DNA of 8,061 bases, from NCBI GenBank assembly GCA_903934155.1, contig CAIZMS010000371.1:1-8061 (forward strand), read 5' to 3'. A program made the position numbers and the translations under genes. The first letter of the stretch is position 1; every line of letters starts with the position of its first letter. The notes under the pieces were generated by a model. The model was not told where the DNA came from. It did no database searches and was given only the letters and a program-made list of their open reading frames with translations. Below, piece after piece: positions 1 through 5,669 of this stretch. The DNA comes from an uncultured bacterium (lineage in GTDB: Bacteria > Verrucomicrobiota > Kiritimatiellia > CAIKKV01 > CAITUY01).

Positions 1-15
1 ATCATTTAAACCAGA

Positions 16-465
16 TTATTTCTTCCCAATCAGTGACTTCACATGCTTAACATACTCCCCAGCACCGCCAGGCATATACCCTGTTCTTGCCAACTCTTTC
101 CCTTGGGCACTCAAAATCAGAACTGTTGGAAACCCCTGAACCTCAAACTTTTCAGCCAACAGATCATTCTGTTTTTTGAGGGTCTCGGAAAGTTTAGCCC
201 TCCGCGGAAAATCGACCAGAAGCAACACCAGATCGGTCTTGGCATAGGCCTTAAACGCGTCTTGGGAGAAAACTTCTTTGTCCAGTTTGATACACCAACC
301 GCACCAGTCCGAGCCTGAGAAATCAACCAGAATGGGAACCTGTCGCTTGGCCGCCTCGGCCTTGGCCGCCTCGAATGATGTCAACCACCCGTCCCCGCCC
401 GCCAATGAGGAAACTGTTAACGAGCAGACTAATACCAACCCATAAACAAACCCTTTTACTTTCAT
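16..465 (-). CDS. Exported thioredoxin-like protein (DWCGWC motif)
   Basis: Predicted 149-aa thiol-disulfide protein of the thioredoxin fold (Thioredoxin_7-like), expected to act outside the cytoplasm. Residues 1-22 form a Sec signal peptide: basic MKVKG start, hydrophobic core, probable signal peptidase I site after Ser-Leu-Ala22. The active site is WCGWC at 54-58 (Cys55, Cys58); the cis-proline loop is GFPT at 111-114. Cys14 lies in the signal core but its context does not fit a lipobox. I chose the ATG at 465 over the in-frame ATG at 471 because AGGAG at 473-477 stands 7 nt from the former and only 1 nt from the latter. It is the second gene of a pair with the 65-aa protein (18 nt apart) and probably shares its sigma-54 promoter. 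The tryptophan inside the CGWC pair is typical of this exported group; oxidase, reductase or isomerase activity cannot be decided. No terminator is visible in the 15 nt that follow. Confidence 0.88.
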   Translation of the reverse strand: MKVKGFVYGLVLVCSLTVSSLAGGDGWLTSFEAAKAEAAKRQVPILVDFSGSDWCGWCIKLDKEVFSQDAFKAYAKTDLVLLLVDFPRRAKLSETLKKQNDLLAEKFEVQGFPTVLILSAQGKELARTGYMPGGAGEYVKHVKSLIGKK

Positions 466-472
466 GACCATT

Positions 473-477
473 CTCCT
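473..477 (-). promoter_or_regulatory. Ribosome binding site deciding the thioredoxin start
   Basis: AGGAG on the minus strand lies 7 nt before the ATG at 465. The alternative ATG at 471 would be only 1 nt away, so the shorter protein beginning MKVKG is preferred. Confidence 0.75.
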
Positions 478-483
478 GTTAAA

Positions 484-681
484 TTATTTTCCAAGGCCTT
501 TCAAATGGGCTTGAAACTCACGTTCTGCTTCAGCCCGTATACGGTATCCGCAATCCTTCGCCAAGCCAAATAACCCCACACAATTCTCATCCTGACACTC
601 GGCGTGACCGATATCCGCCACCTCAATGAGATTGGCCGCCACATCGATCAATCGTTTCACATTTTTGTTCCTATCCTGCAT
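484..681 (-). CDS. Small cysteine-containing protein of unknown function (65 aa)
   Basis: I do not recognise a named family. The gene is supported by an ATG with a strong GGAGG (687-691) 5 nt upstream, a sigma-54-type promoter 28 nt before the start codon by the usual +1 rule, and tight linkage to the thioredoxin gene. The protein is soluble with no signal peptide and is probably largely helical: an amphipathic stretch at 5-23, then a polar cysteine region, then an acidic/basic helix at 45-60. Possible ligands or redox residues are His26, Cys29, Cys34 (CQDENC), Cys44 and His59. Three cysteines next to a thiol-redox gene suggest metal binding, a thiol switch or an adaptor role, but that is inference. 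It would stay in the cytoplasm while the thioredoxin-like protein is exported, so direct contact between the two is not implied. Confidence 0.72.
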   Translation of the reverse strand: MQDRNKNVKRLIDVAANLIEVADIGHAECQDENCVGLFGLAKDCGYRIRAEAEREFQAHLKGLGK

Positions 682-719
682 CTGACCCTCCAGAAATCAT
701 CACGACAGGGTTTTCTCTA

Positions 720-735
720 TGCAGATGGCGTGCCA
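720..735 (-). promoter_or_regulatory. Sigma-54 (-24/-12) promoter of the small-protein/thioredoxin operon
   Basis: Read on the minus strand, the site is TGGCACGCCATCTGCA. It matches TGGCACG-N4-TTGCW at every position of the -24 box and at four of five in the -12 box. The invariant GG (734-733) and GC (722-721) are exactly 10 nt apart. Placing C721 at -12 puts +1 near 709, giving a 28-nt leader with a good ribosome binding site. A sigma-54-dependent activator is encoded immediately upstream on the same strand. Confidence 0.85.
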
Positions 736-828
736 GATATGCTAATAACATTTCACATGAAGTCGCAACCGTTTGCCAGAAGGCGAGTTACGACTTACTG
801 TCAATTTTCAAGCTGGTCCAAAACTGTC

Positions 829-844
829 TCACGATGCGACGTGA
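829..844. promoter_or_regulatory. Inverted repeat: possible activator binding site, or weak terminator
   Basis: TCACG-ATGCGA-CGTGA is a perfect 5-bp dyad with a 6-bp spacer. It lies about 120-135 nt upstream of the predicted +1 near 709, the usual distance for an enhancer site bound by a Fis-type helix-turn-helix. Read as RNA on the minus strand, the same repeat is a 5-bp hairpin followed within a few bases by TTTT, just after the regulator's stop codon, so it could instead be a weak terminator. Two direct ACTGTC copies (797-802 and 823-828) lie beside it; they may be chance. Confidence 0.4.
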
Positions 845-849
845 TTGTA

Positions 850-2625
850 TCAGGAGACGCTTTTTCGGGTCTCATCTAGAAACCGGTAGAAGGTGGCGCG
901 AGACACACCCAGCGCCTTTGCAGCCTCGCCCTTATTCCCGCCTGCCTGTAAAATGGCCGCCTCAATGATCTCATGAGTCAGGCGTTGACGTCCCTTGACC
1001 GGAATCGGAAGAGAAGGTGCTGAATTTGGCGGCGTTTTCACAGAAGCCAGGGGATTCAAGGCAATCGGCGGAAGATGATCACGCTGAATCATATCACCCT
1101 TGCATTTGATGAGGGCGAACTGGATCCAATTCTGAAGTTCACGGACATTTCCGGGCCAGTTATGGTCCAACATAAAATCAATCGCTTCAGGAGAAAAACG
1201 AACAGAACGCCCCACAGCCAATTGCCTCAGGAAGTGATCAGCCAGCAAAGGGATATCGAGCCGCCGCTCCCGCAGAGGCGGAACCACCAAGGGAACCACG
1301 CTCAAGCGGTAGAACAAATCCTCTCTGAACTTCCCTGCCGCCATTTCTTTCTGGAGGTTTCGATGGGTCGCGCTCACCACCCGGACATTCACCTTGATGG
1401 TTTGTTCGCCCCCCACCCTTTCAAAAGAACCTTCCTGTAAAACGCGCAGCAATTTCACCTGCATGGCTGGAGAAATATCCCCGATTTCATCCAGGAAAAT
1501 GGTGCCGCCATCCGCGAGTTCAAAACGCCCCTTCTTGTCCCGGATCGCGCCGGTAAACGCCCCTTTGACATGCCCGAAGAGTTCGCTCTCCAACAATCCC
1601 TCCGGGAGCGCCCCGCAATTGACGGGCACAAACATTTTCCCGGCGCGTGGCCCCTCGTTGTGAAGTGCGGCGGCAACCAATTCCTTCCCCGTCCCGCTTT
1701 CCCCCTGGATGAGCACCGAGGCGGAAGATTCTGCCAGTTCGGGAATCAGGTCATACAAGGCCAGCATTTTGGGATCACGCCCCACAATTCCGGCAAACTG
1801 TTCAATGGCACCCAACCGGCGCGCCAACTGCATCTCCCGTGTGACATCCCGGAAACAGGCCAGAACCCCCACGGGTTTCCCGGCCTGATCCGACATGATG
1901 TTCACATTCAGGGAAATCCGGCGCCGCTCACCGCTGGCAGTTGCAATCTCAACCTCTTTGATCACCGCGTCTTTCGGGGGCTCACTCCCATCGCAAAATG
2001 AGCACTTTGCCCCGCATAACCCCCCGGGAATGACCTCATGGCAATCCTGATTCAGCAAGGTCTCCCGCTTGTAACCGGTGATCTTTTCGGCGGCGGCATT
2101 GAAGTAGAAAACACGGCGATTGAGGTCATGCGCGATTACCCCGTCTGACATATGGTCAAGCACCAGATTTTCCGTCCGCTTCGATTGAAGAAACGCGTCC
2201 AGATAGCCCCGCCCATAGAAATCATCGACCAACCTACGAATCGTCTCACACAGCCCTCGCAGGGACTCCAGCGCCGTAGCCTGATCCGCGCCACGACCCG
2301 AAAAGTCCTCCAGTGCCCAGTGCAACTGCAAGGGATTGCCCGGCATCACGGCGCATGGCGCATTCGCCTCACCACACAAGGAAACAGCAATGTCAAAAAC
2401 GACATTCCCCGTCTGGCTCAGGATCAGGCCATCCCGCTCCTCGGGAACGACATGAAATTCAGACAGCACGCGCCACGCGAGTGGAGACACCTGGCCGGAG
2501 GCAATTCCGGCATAATGAATTGCAACATCCCGACGCCCTTTGGCTCTTGCAAAAGCCGCCGCGATCGCGCTGATAGTGGCGTCTTTCCCTCCCACAAAAA
2601 TCAATTGGTTGATCGTTTCACTCAT
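850..2625 (-). CDS. Sigma-54-dependent transcriptional activator with degenerate ArsC/LMW-PTP-like sensor, PAS, AAA+ and Fis-type HTH
   Basis: A 591-aa enhancer-binding protein that would use ATP hydrolysis to open sigma-54 promoters. Residues 1-140 resemble thioredoxin-coupled arsenate reductase: a start like VLFxCxGN, then CGEANAPC (Cys84, Cys91), PGNP at 95-98 and LHWALED at 101-107. The P-loop Cys and Arg are replaced by Gly12 and Ile18, so phosphatase or reductase activity is unlikely. Residues 150-270 form a PAS domain with Cys195, Cys204, Cys208 and Cys211. The AAA+ core (about 277-470) has Walker A GESGTGKE (308-315), the sigma-54 contact loop GAFTGA (355-360) and Walker B GGTIFLDE (373-380). 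A Fis-type HTH occupies about 563-583. There is no response-regulator receiver domain, so control is probably by direct sensing. The ATG follows the upstream gene's TGA by one base (TGATATG) with only a weak GGA before it, implying translational coupling. The likely target is the adjacent sigma-54 promoter at 720-735. Confidence 0.93.
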   Translation of the reverse strand: MSETINQLIFVGGKDATISAIAAAFARAKGRRDVAIHYAGIASGQVSPLAWRVLSEFHVVPEERDGLILSQTGNVVFDIAVSLCGEANAPCAVMPGNPLQLHWALEDFSGRGADQATALESLRGLCETIRRLVDDFYGRGYLDAFLQSKRTENLVLDHMSDGVIAHDLNRRVFYFNAAAEKITGYKRETLLNQDCHEVIPGGLCGAKCSFCDGSEPPKDAVIKEVEIATASGERRRISLNVNIMSDQAGKPVGVLACFRDVTREMQLARRLGAIEQFAGIVGRDPKMLALYDLIPELAESSASVLIQGESGTGKELVAAALHNEGPRAGKMFVPVNCGALPEGLLESELFGHVKGAFTGAIRDKKGRFELADGGTIFLDEIGDISPAMQVKLLRVLQEGSFERVGGEQTIKVNVRVVSATHRNLQKEMAAGKFREDLFYRLSVVPLVVPPLRERRLDIPLLADHFLRQLAVGRSVRFSPEAIDFMLDHNWPGNVRELQNWIQFALIKCKGDMIQRDHLPPIALNPLASVKTPPNSAPSLPIPVKGRQRLTHEIIEAAILQAGGNKGEAAKALGVSRATFYRFLDETRKSVS

Positions 2626-2626
2626 A

Positions 2627-3880
2627 TCATGGATCCAAATACCCGCGCTTCACGGCATCCCGAATCAGGCTCTCGGCAAATTCCCACAACACACGGGATC
2701 CTTCCGCCACATGCCGGTTCCGTTCCAACACCTGCCCGCTTCGTACCCCGTGCGATTTCCAAACCACCCCGGCCGGTCCGAAATTATGCATCAGGGGCTG
2801 AACCCTGTCCAACGCCGCCGCAAATTTCGCTTCCGCCGTCTCACGGGCCTCAAATTCCGCCCAGATCGACATGAACTCCTGACGTTGCTCATCCGGCAGA
2901 AGCCCGAACAACCGACCGGCGGCAACCTGTTCCCGGGCCACTTTATCACGGTTCCCGGCCTCGTCATAACAATAGGTGTCGCCCGCATCGATTTCCACGA
3001 TGTCGTGAACCAGAACCATCCGGATCACCCGCGCCAAATCAAGCCGGGGCTCATTCGCGTGCTCACGCAACAACACGGCCATAACCGCCAGATGCCAGGA
3101 ATGTTCCGCATCATTCTCATAACGGCTTCCGTCCAGCAACAGGGTGCGCCGGAGTACGGACTTCAATTTGTCGATTTCCCGGATGAAATCCCACTGCTTT
3201 TCCAGCCGTCCGGAAGCCGCCCGCAAATAAAGGCCTCCGTCTCCACCCGCCGTTTTTCCCATCTCCACCCAGTCCAGGATCCGTTCAGCCACTTCGCGCT
3301 TTGACAGGAGGGGAAGCCTGACAACCGACCCGTCACTCGTCAGCAAAACGACCCGATTGGTGTCGACATCAAATCCGGAATCGGGCTGGCTGACATCGTT
3401 AGCGACGATGAGATCCAGACCTTTTGCCGCCAACTTGCGGCCTGCCTCCGCCTCAACATCCATTGTCTCTGCCGCGAATCCCACAAACGTCCTGCTCCCT
3501 TTCCGGGGCTTGAGAGTCATGAGGATATCCGGCGTGGGTTCAAGCTCGAGAGATGAAGCCGCCTGGTTTTTTTTCATCTTCTGCTCGCTCACCTGAACCG
3601 GACGCCAGTCGGCCACGGCGGCCGCCATCACCAGGGCATCACAGGATTCGAGATGGGTGGACACGGCCTCCAGCATCTCAGCCGCAGACACCACGGACAC
3701 CACGGGAATCCCGCCGGGGGCAGGCAGGGACACCGGTCCGGAAACCAAAACGACCTCATGCCCCCGGTCGCGGGCCGCAAGGGCAATCGCGTACCCCATC
3801 TTCCCGGAGGAGCGGTTACTGAGGAACCGGACGGGATCCATGAACTCACGGGTCGGCCCTGCTGTGATAAGGAAACGCAT
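2627..3880 (-). CDS. coaB: Fusion: phosphopantothenoylcysteine synthetase (CoaB) and HD-domain nucleotidase-like protein
   Basis: A 417-aa single reading frame joining two enzymes. Residues 1-206 are CoaB, which joins 4'-phosphopantothenate and cysteine using a nucleotide triphosphate in coenzyme A synthesis. Seen: LITAGPTRE and SNRSSGKMG at the start, AAAVADW (86-92), KMKK (101-104), FAAET (135-139), LIVANDVS (157-164). The flavin decarboxylase half (CoaC) that usually precedes CoaB is absent. Residues 219-417 are an HD hydrolase of the YfbR/HDDC2 type, with His260, His292-Asp293 and Asp358 in the spacing expected for metal binding. Family members remove phosphate from deoxynucleoside 5'-monophosphates. 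The glycine-rich linker (about 207-218) shows no stop or frameshift. The ATG at 3880 is preferred over an in-frame TTG at 3898 because CoaB proteins begin just before LITAGPTRE and AAGG lies 7 nt upstream. It starts 4 nt after the thymidylate-synthase-like gene and ends 1 nt before the regulator. Confidence 0.9.
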   Translation of the reverse strand: MRFLITAGPTREFMDPVRFLSNRSSGKMGYAIALAARDRGHEVVLVSGPVSLPAPGGIPVVSVVSAAEMLEAVSTHLESCDALVMAAAVADWRPVQVSEQKMKKNQAASSLELEPTPDILMTLKPRKGSRTFVGFAAETMDVEAEAGRKLAAKGLDLIVANDVSQPDSGFDVDTNRVVLLTSDGSVVRLPLLSKREVAERILDWVEMGKTAGGDGGLYLRAASGRLEKQWDFIREIDKLKSVLRRTLLLDGSRYENDAEHSWHLAVMAVLLREHANEPRLDLARVIRMVLVHDIVEIDAGDTYCYDEAGNRDKVAREQVAAGRLFGLLPDEQRQEFMSIWAEFEARETAEAKFAAALDRVQPLMHNFGPAGVVWKSHGVRSGQVLERNRHVAEGSRVLWEFAESLIRDAVKRGYLDP

Positions 3881-3884
3881 GCCG

Positions 3885-4769
3885 TTACCTTGCGTCAAAC
3901 TCGCGAATCTTCTCGCGGACGGTGGCTTCCGCCTCGGTGTAAATCTCCTGGATCATCTCGTCATTGAAACAATACACGCGATCCTCGAATGAGGTCGTCT
4001 TGATCCGGTCAAAAAGGCGCTGGCGGGCCGCATCAATATCCTTGCCGTAGATATGAAAGGAATCAGCCTGCCAGTTCAATCGGCCGAGCTTGACCGTTTT
4101 GCCGGCGCGGCGCGCCACTTCGGCCGCCATGACATCCCGGTTGAACAGCACAAAGCCGAACATATTCATGAAGTTGGCACCCCAGGCATCATTACTGCGG
4201 AACCGGATATTGCAATTCAGCCACCACACCCCGTCCTTGCCCTCCAGGATACGATACCAGAGCGACTGGAGGCACGGGGGATCGTAGCAGTCGAGATCCA
4301 TGTTGGGCATCCAGGTGATCATCTGCGCCTGGCGGGTAAACGGCTGCTTCACCAATTTGTTGATCACCGCCTCGACCTGGTTGACCTTGAAAAACCCCGT
4401 CTCAATGGATTCGTAATTCCGAAGCTCTTTCCAGGCGCCGTAATTCGCAAGCCGCCCATGGTAGGTATATTCCCACCGCGTGTCGGCCGGGTCATTCATG
4501 TTCTTGACCCAGTGATCCTTGATGCCCTGCAGTTCCATTACATACTCGCGGAGATCCTCGATCCCGCCGGGAAAGGCCTTGTGGATCATGGGATCCGCCA
4601 GCGGATCCTCAACGGTGATGTTCATGGTTGAATCCAGGCTGGCCGGATCGCCGGGCTTGTCGTACTGGGTGCGGAACCGTGTTCCGTTTTCATGGAGGGC
4701 AATCAACGCCTTTTCATACGCCTCCGCCAAAGACACCCCCGTCACATGAAGAACCGGTATGCTTTCCAT
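3885..4769 (-). CDS. thyA: Thymidylate-synthase-family protein (divergent)
   Basis: A 294-aa protein of the thymidylate synthase / pyrimidine hydroxymethylase superfamily. The classic enzyme makes dTMP from dUMP with methylene-tetrahydrofolate. Seen: RQAQMITW (146-153), the catalytic loop PPCLQSLWYR with Cys166, RSND (191-194), Asn202 in the place of the uracil-selecting Asn of ThyA, and HIY (239-241). The N-terminus lacks the RTGTGT phosphate loop of E. coli ThyA and instead has PGDP and EDPLADP with WEYTYHGRL, which I associate with the shorter archaeal-like branch. The phosphate-binding Arg-Arg pair reads Arg146-Gln147. The ATG at 4769 has AAAGGAG 8 nt upstream and is preferred over an in-frame GTG at 4805 that lacks one. 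It is the first gene of the leftward operon. Retained Asn202 favours uracil over cytosine as substrate; hydroxymethylation rather than methylation is not excluded. Confidence 0.85.
   Translation of the reverse strand: MESIPVLHVTGVSLAEAYEKALIALHENGTRFRTQYDKPGDPASLDSTMNITVEDPLADPMIHKAFPGGIEDLREYVMELQGIKDHWVKNMNDPADTRWEYTYHGRLANYGAWKELRNYESIETGFFKVNQVEAVINKLVKQPFTRQAQMITWMPNMDLDCYDPPCLQSLWYRILEGKDGVWWLNCNIRFRSNDAWGANFMNMFGFVLFNRDVMAAEVARRAGKTVKLGRLNWQADSFHIYGKDIDAARQRLFDRIKTTSFEDRVYCFNDEMIQEIYTEAEATVREKIREFDAR
3888..3891 (-). promoter_or_regulatory. Ribosome binding site deciding the CoaB-HD start
   Basis: AAGG on the minus strand, 7 nt before the ATG at 3880. It lies next to the TAA stop of the preceding gene (3885-3887), so termination and reinitiation are likely coupled. 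It supports the ATG over the in-frame TTG at 3898. Confidence 0.6.
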
Positions 4770-4777
4770 TCCACCCT

Positions 4778-4784
4778 CTCCTTT
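4778..4784 (-). promoter_or_regulatory. Ribosome binding site deciding the thymidylate-synthase-like start
   Basis: AAAGGAG on the minus strand, 8 nt before the ATG at 4769. The longer reading from a GTG at 4805 would place this site inside the coding sequence, so the shorter start is preferred. Confidence 0.75.
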
Positions 4785-4818
4785 GTTGGATTCCAAAAAC
4801 CCCACTCAAGCTGGCCGA

Positions 4819-4846
4819 ATTATGGCGGCTCGTCCAGAAATGGAAA
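4819..4846 (-). promoter_or_regulatory. Candidate sigma-70-type promoter for the leftward three-gene operon
   Basis: On the minus strand TTTCCA (4846-4841) and CATAAT (4824-4819) are 16 nt apart, matching the -35 and -10 consensus at 4/6 and 5/6 positions. The start would fall near 4812, giving a leader of about 43 nt before the ATG at 4769. The 144-nt divergent gap (4770-4913) otherwise shows only a pyrimidine-rich stretch before the glycosyltransferase. Confidence 0.4.
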
Positions 4847-4913
4847 GCACTTTCTAATTATCCCTGAGTTTTCTATTGCCCCCTGCCCCCCACCGTCAGT
4901 ATCTTCCTCCTTC

Positions 4914-5669
4914 ATGGACGACATCTTGAAACAATCGCTGATCATCATCCCGGCCTTCAATGAGGAAGCCGCCCTGCCCGGCCTCCTGGCGGAAATCCGC
5001 GCGGTCGCTCCGGAATCGGATATCGCCGTGCTGAATGATTGCTCGCTCGACCATACGGCGGCCGTCGCCCGGAAACACGGCGCGCTCGTCCTGGATCTTC
5101 CCTGCAACCTCGGGGTCGGCGGCGCGGTTCAGGCCGGATTCCAATACGCCTTCCAGCGCGGCTACCGCTATGTCATCCGCTGCGACGGCGACGGCCAGCA
5201 TCCCCCCTCTGAAATTCCGAAGCTGATTGACGCCATCCGCTCCGGCGATGTTGACCTGGTGGTGGGCTCCCGTTTTCTTGAAACCGACAAGGACTCCTAT
5301 AAAAGCACCGCCCTTCGCAGCCTGGGTATCCGGGGTCTCGCCTTCCTCCTCACCCTCACCTGCCGGGCCCGCGTAACGGATCCGACCTCCGGCTTTCAAA
5401 TGTTGAACCGGCCGTTGCTCACCTACTTCGCACACTCCTACCCGCTGGATTACCCGGAACCCGAATCGCTGGCCCTGCTCCGGCGGCAGGGGTACCGCTT
5501 CCGCGAGGTGGGAACCCGGTTCCGGGCACGCACCACGGGAACCTCTTCAATAAGATCCTGGGGCGCCCTGTATTACATGCTGAAGGTCGGTCTGGCCTTG
5601 GTGGTCGATCGCGCCCGAACCGTCAATCCCCGCTATGCCCGCCACAACCTTGTCTCGGAGGAAGTATGA
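4914..5669 (+). CDS. Family 2 glycosyltransferase (DPM1/polyprenyl-phosphate type)
   Basis: A 251-aa GT-A fold enzyme that would transfer a sugar from a nucleotide sugar, possibly to a lipid phosphate, at the inner membrane face. Seen: IIIPAFNEE (9-17), NDCS (41-44, where DDGS is usual), NLGVGGAVQAGF (65-76), the metal-binding DGDGQHPP (91-98, Asp91 and Asp93), VGSR (117-120), DPTSGFQMLNR (156-166) and YPEPESLALL (180-189). No clear membrane span; a mildly hydrophobic stretch near 219-231 may touch the membrane. It overlaps the next gene by ATGA, and this GT2/DUF2304 pairing recurs in polysaccharide clusters. The ATG at 4914 starts right before the first beta strand but has only CTTCCTCCTTC upstream, with no Shine-Dalgarno sequence. 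A TTGCCC (4876-4881) and TATCTT (4900-4905) 18 nt apart could give a nearly leaderless transcript; an in-frame TTG at 4926 is another possible start. Confidence 0.9.
   Translation: MDDILKQSLIIIPAFNEEAALPGLLAEIRAVAPESDIAVLNDCSLDHTAAVARKHGALVLDLPCNLGVGGAVQAGFQYAFQRGYRYVIRCDGDGQHPPSEIPKLIDAIRSGDVDLVVGSRFLETDKDSYKSTALRSLGIRGLAFLLTLTCRARVTDPTSGFQMLNRPLLTYFAHSYPLDYPEPESLALLRRQGYRFREVGTRFRARTTGTSSIRSWGALYYMLKVGLALVVDRARTVNPRYARHNLVSEEV

Noticed and set aside
16..465. Thioredoxin-like protein as a lipoprotein through Cys14
   Set aside because: The residue before Cys14 is Val rather than Gly, Ala or Ser, and a normal signal peptidase I site follows at Ala22.
2540..3304. Long plus-strand open frame opposite the CoaB-HD gene
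   Set aside because: Antisense shadow of a gene with clear HD and CoaB motifs; no ribosome binding site and no recognisable domain.
4812..4827. Second GG-N10-GC (sigma-54-like) spacing on the plus strand before the glycosyltransferase gene
   Set aside because: Only the invariant dinucleotides match; the rest of the -24 and -12 boxes are poor, and such spacing is expected by chance in GC-rich DNA.
1124..5393. GGATCC appears about eight times, more than expected
   Set aside because: Copies lie in coding sequence at Asp-Pro, Gly-Ser and Ile-related codons without regular spacing; composition and codon use explain it well enough.
4896..5435. Minus-strand open frame inside the plus-strand glycosyltransferase
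   Set aside because: Shadow frame of a GT2 gene whose motifs are all on the plus strand.
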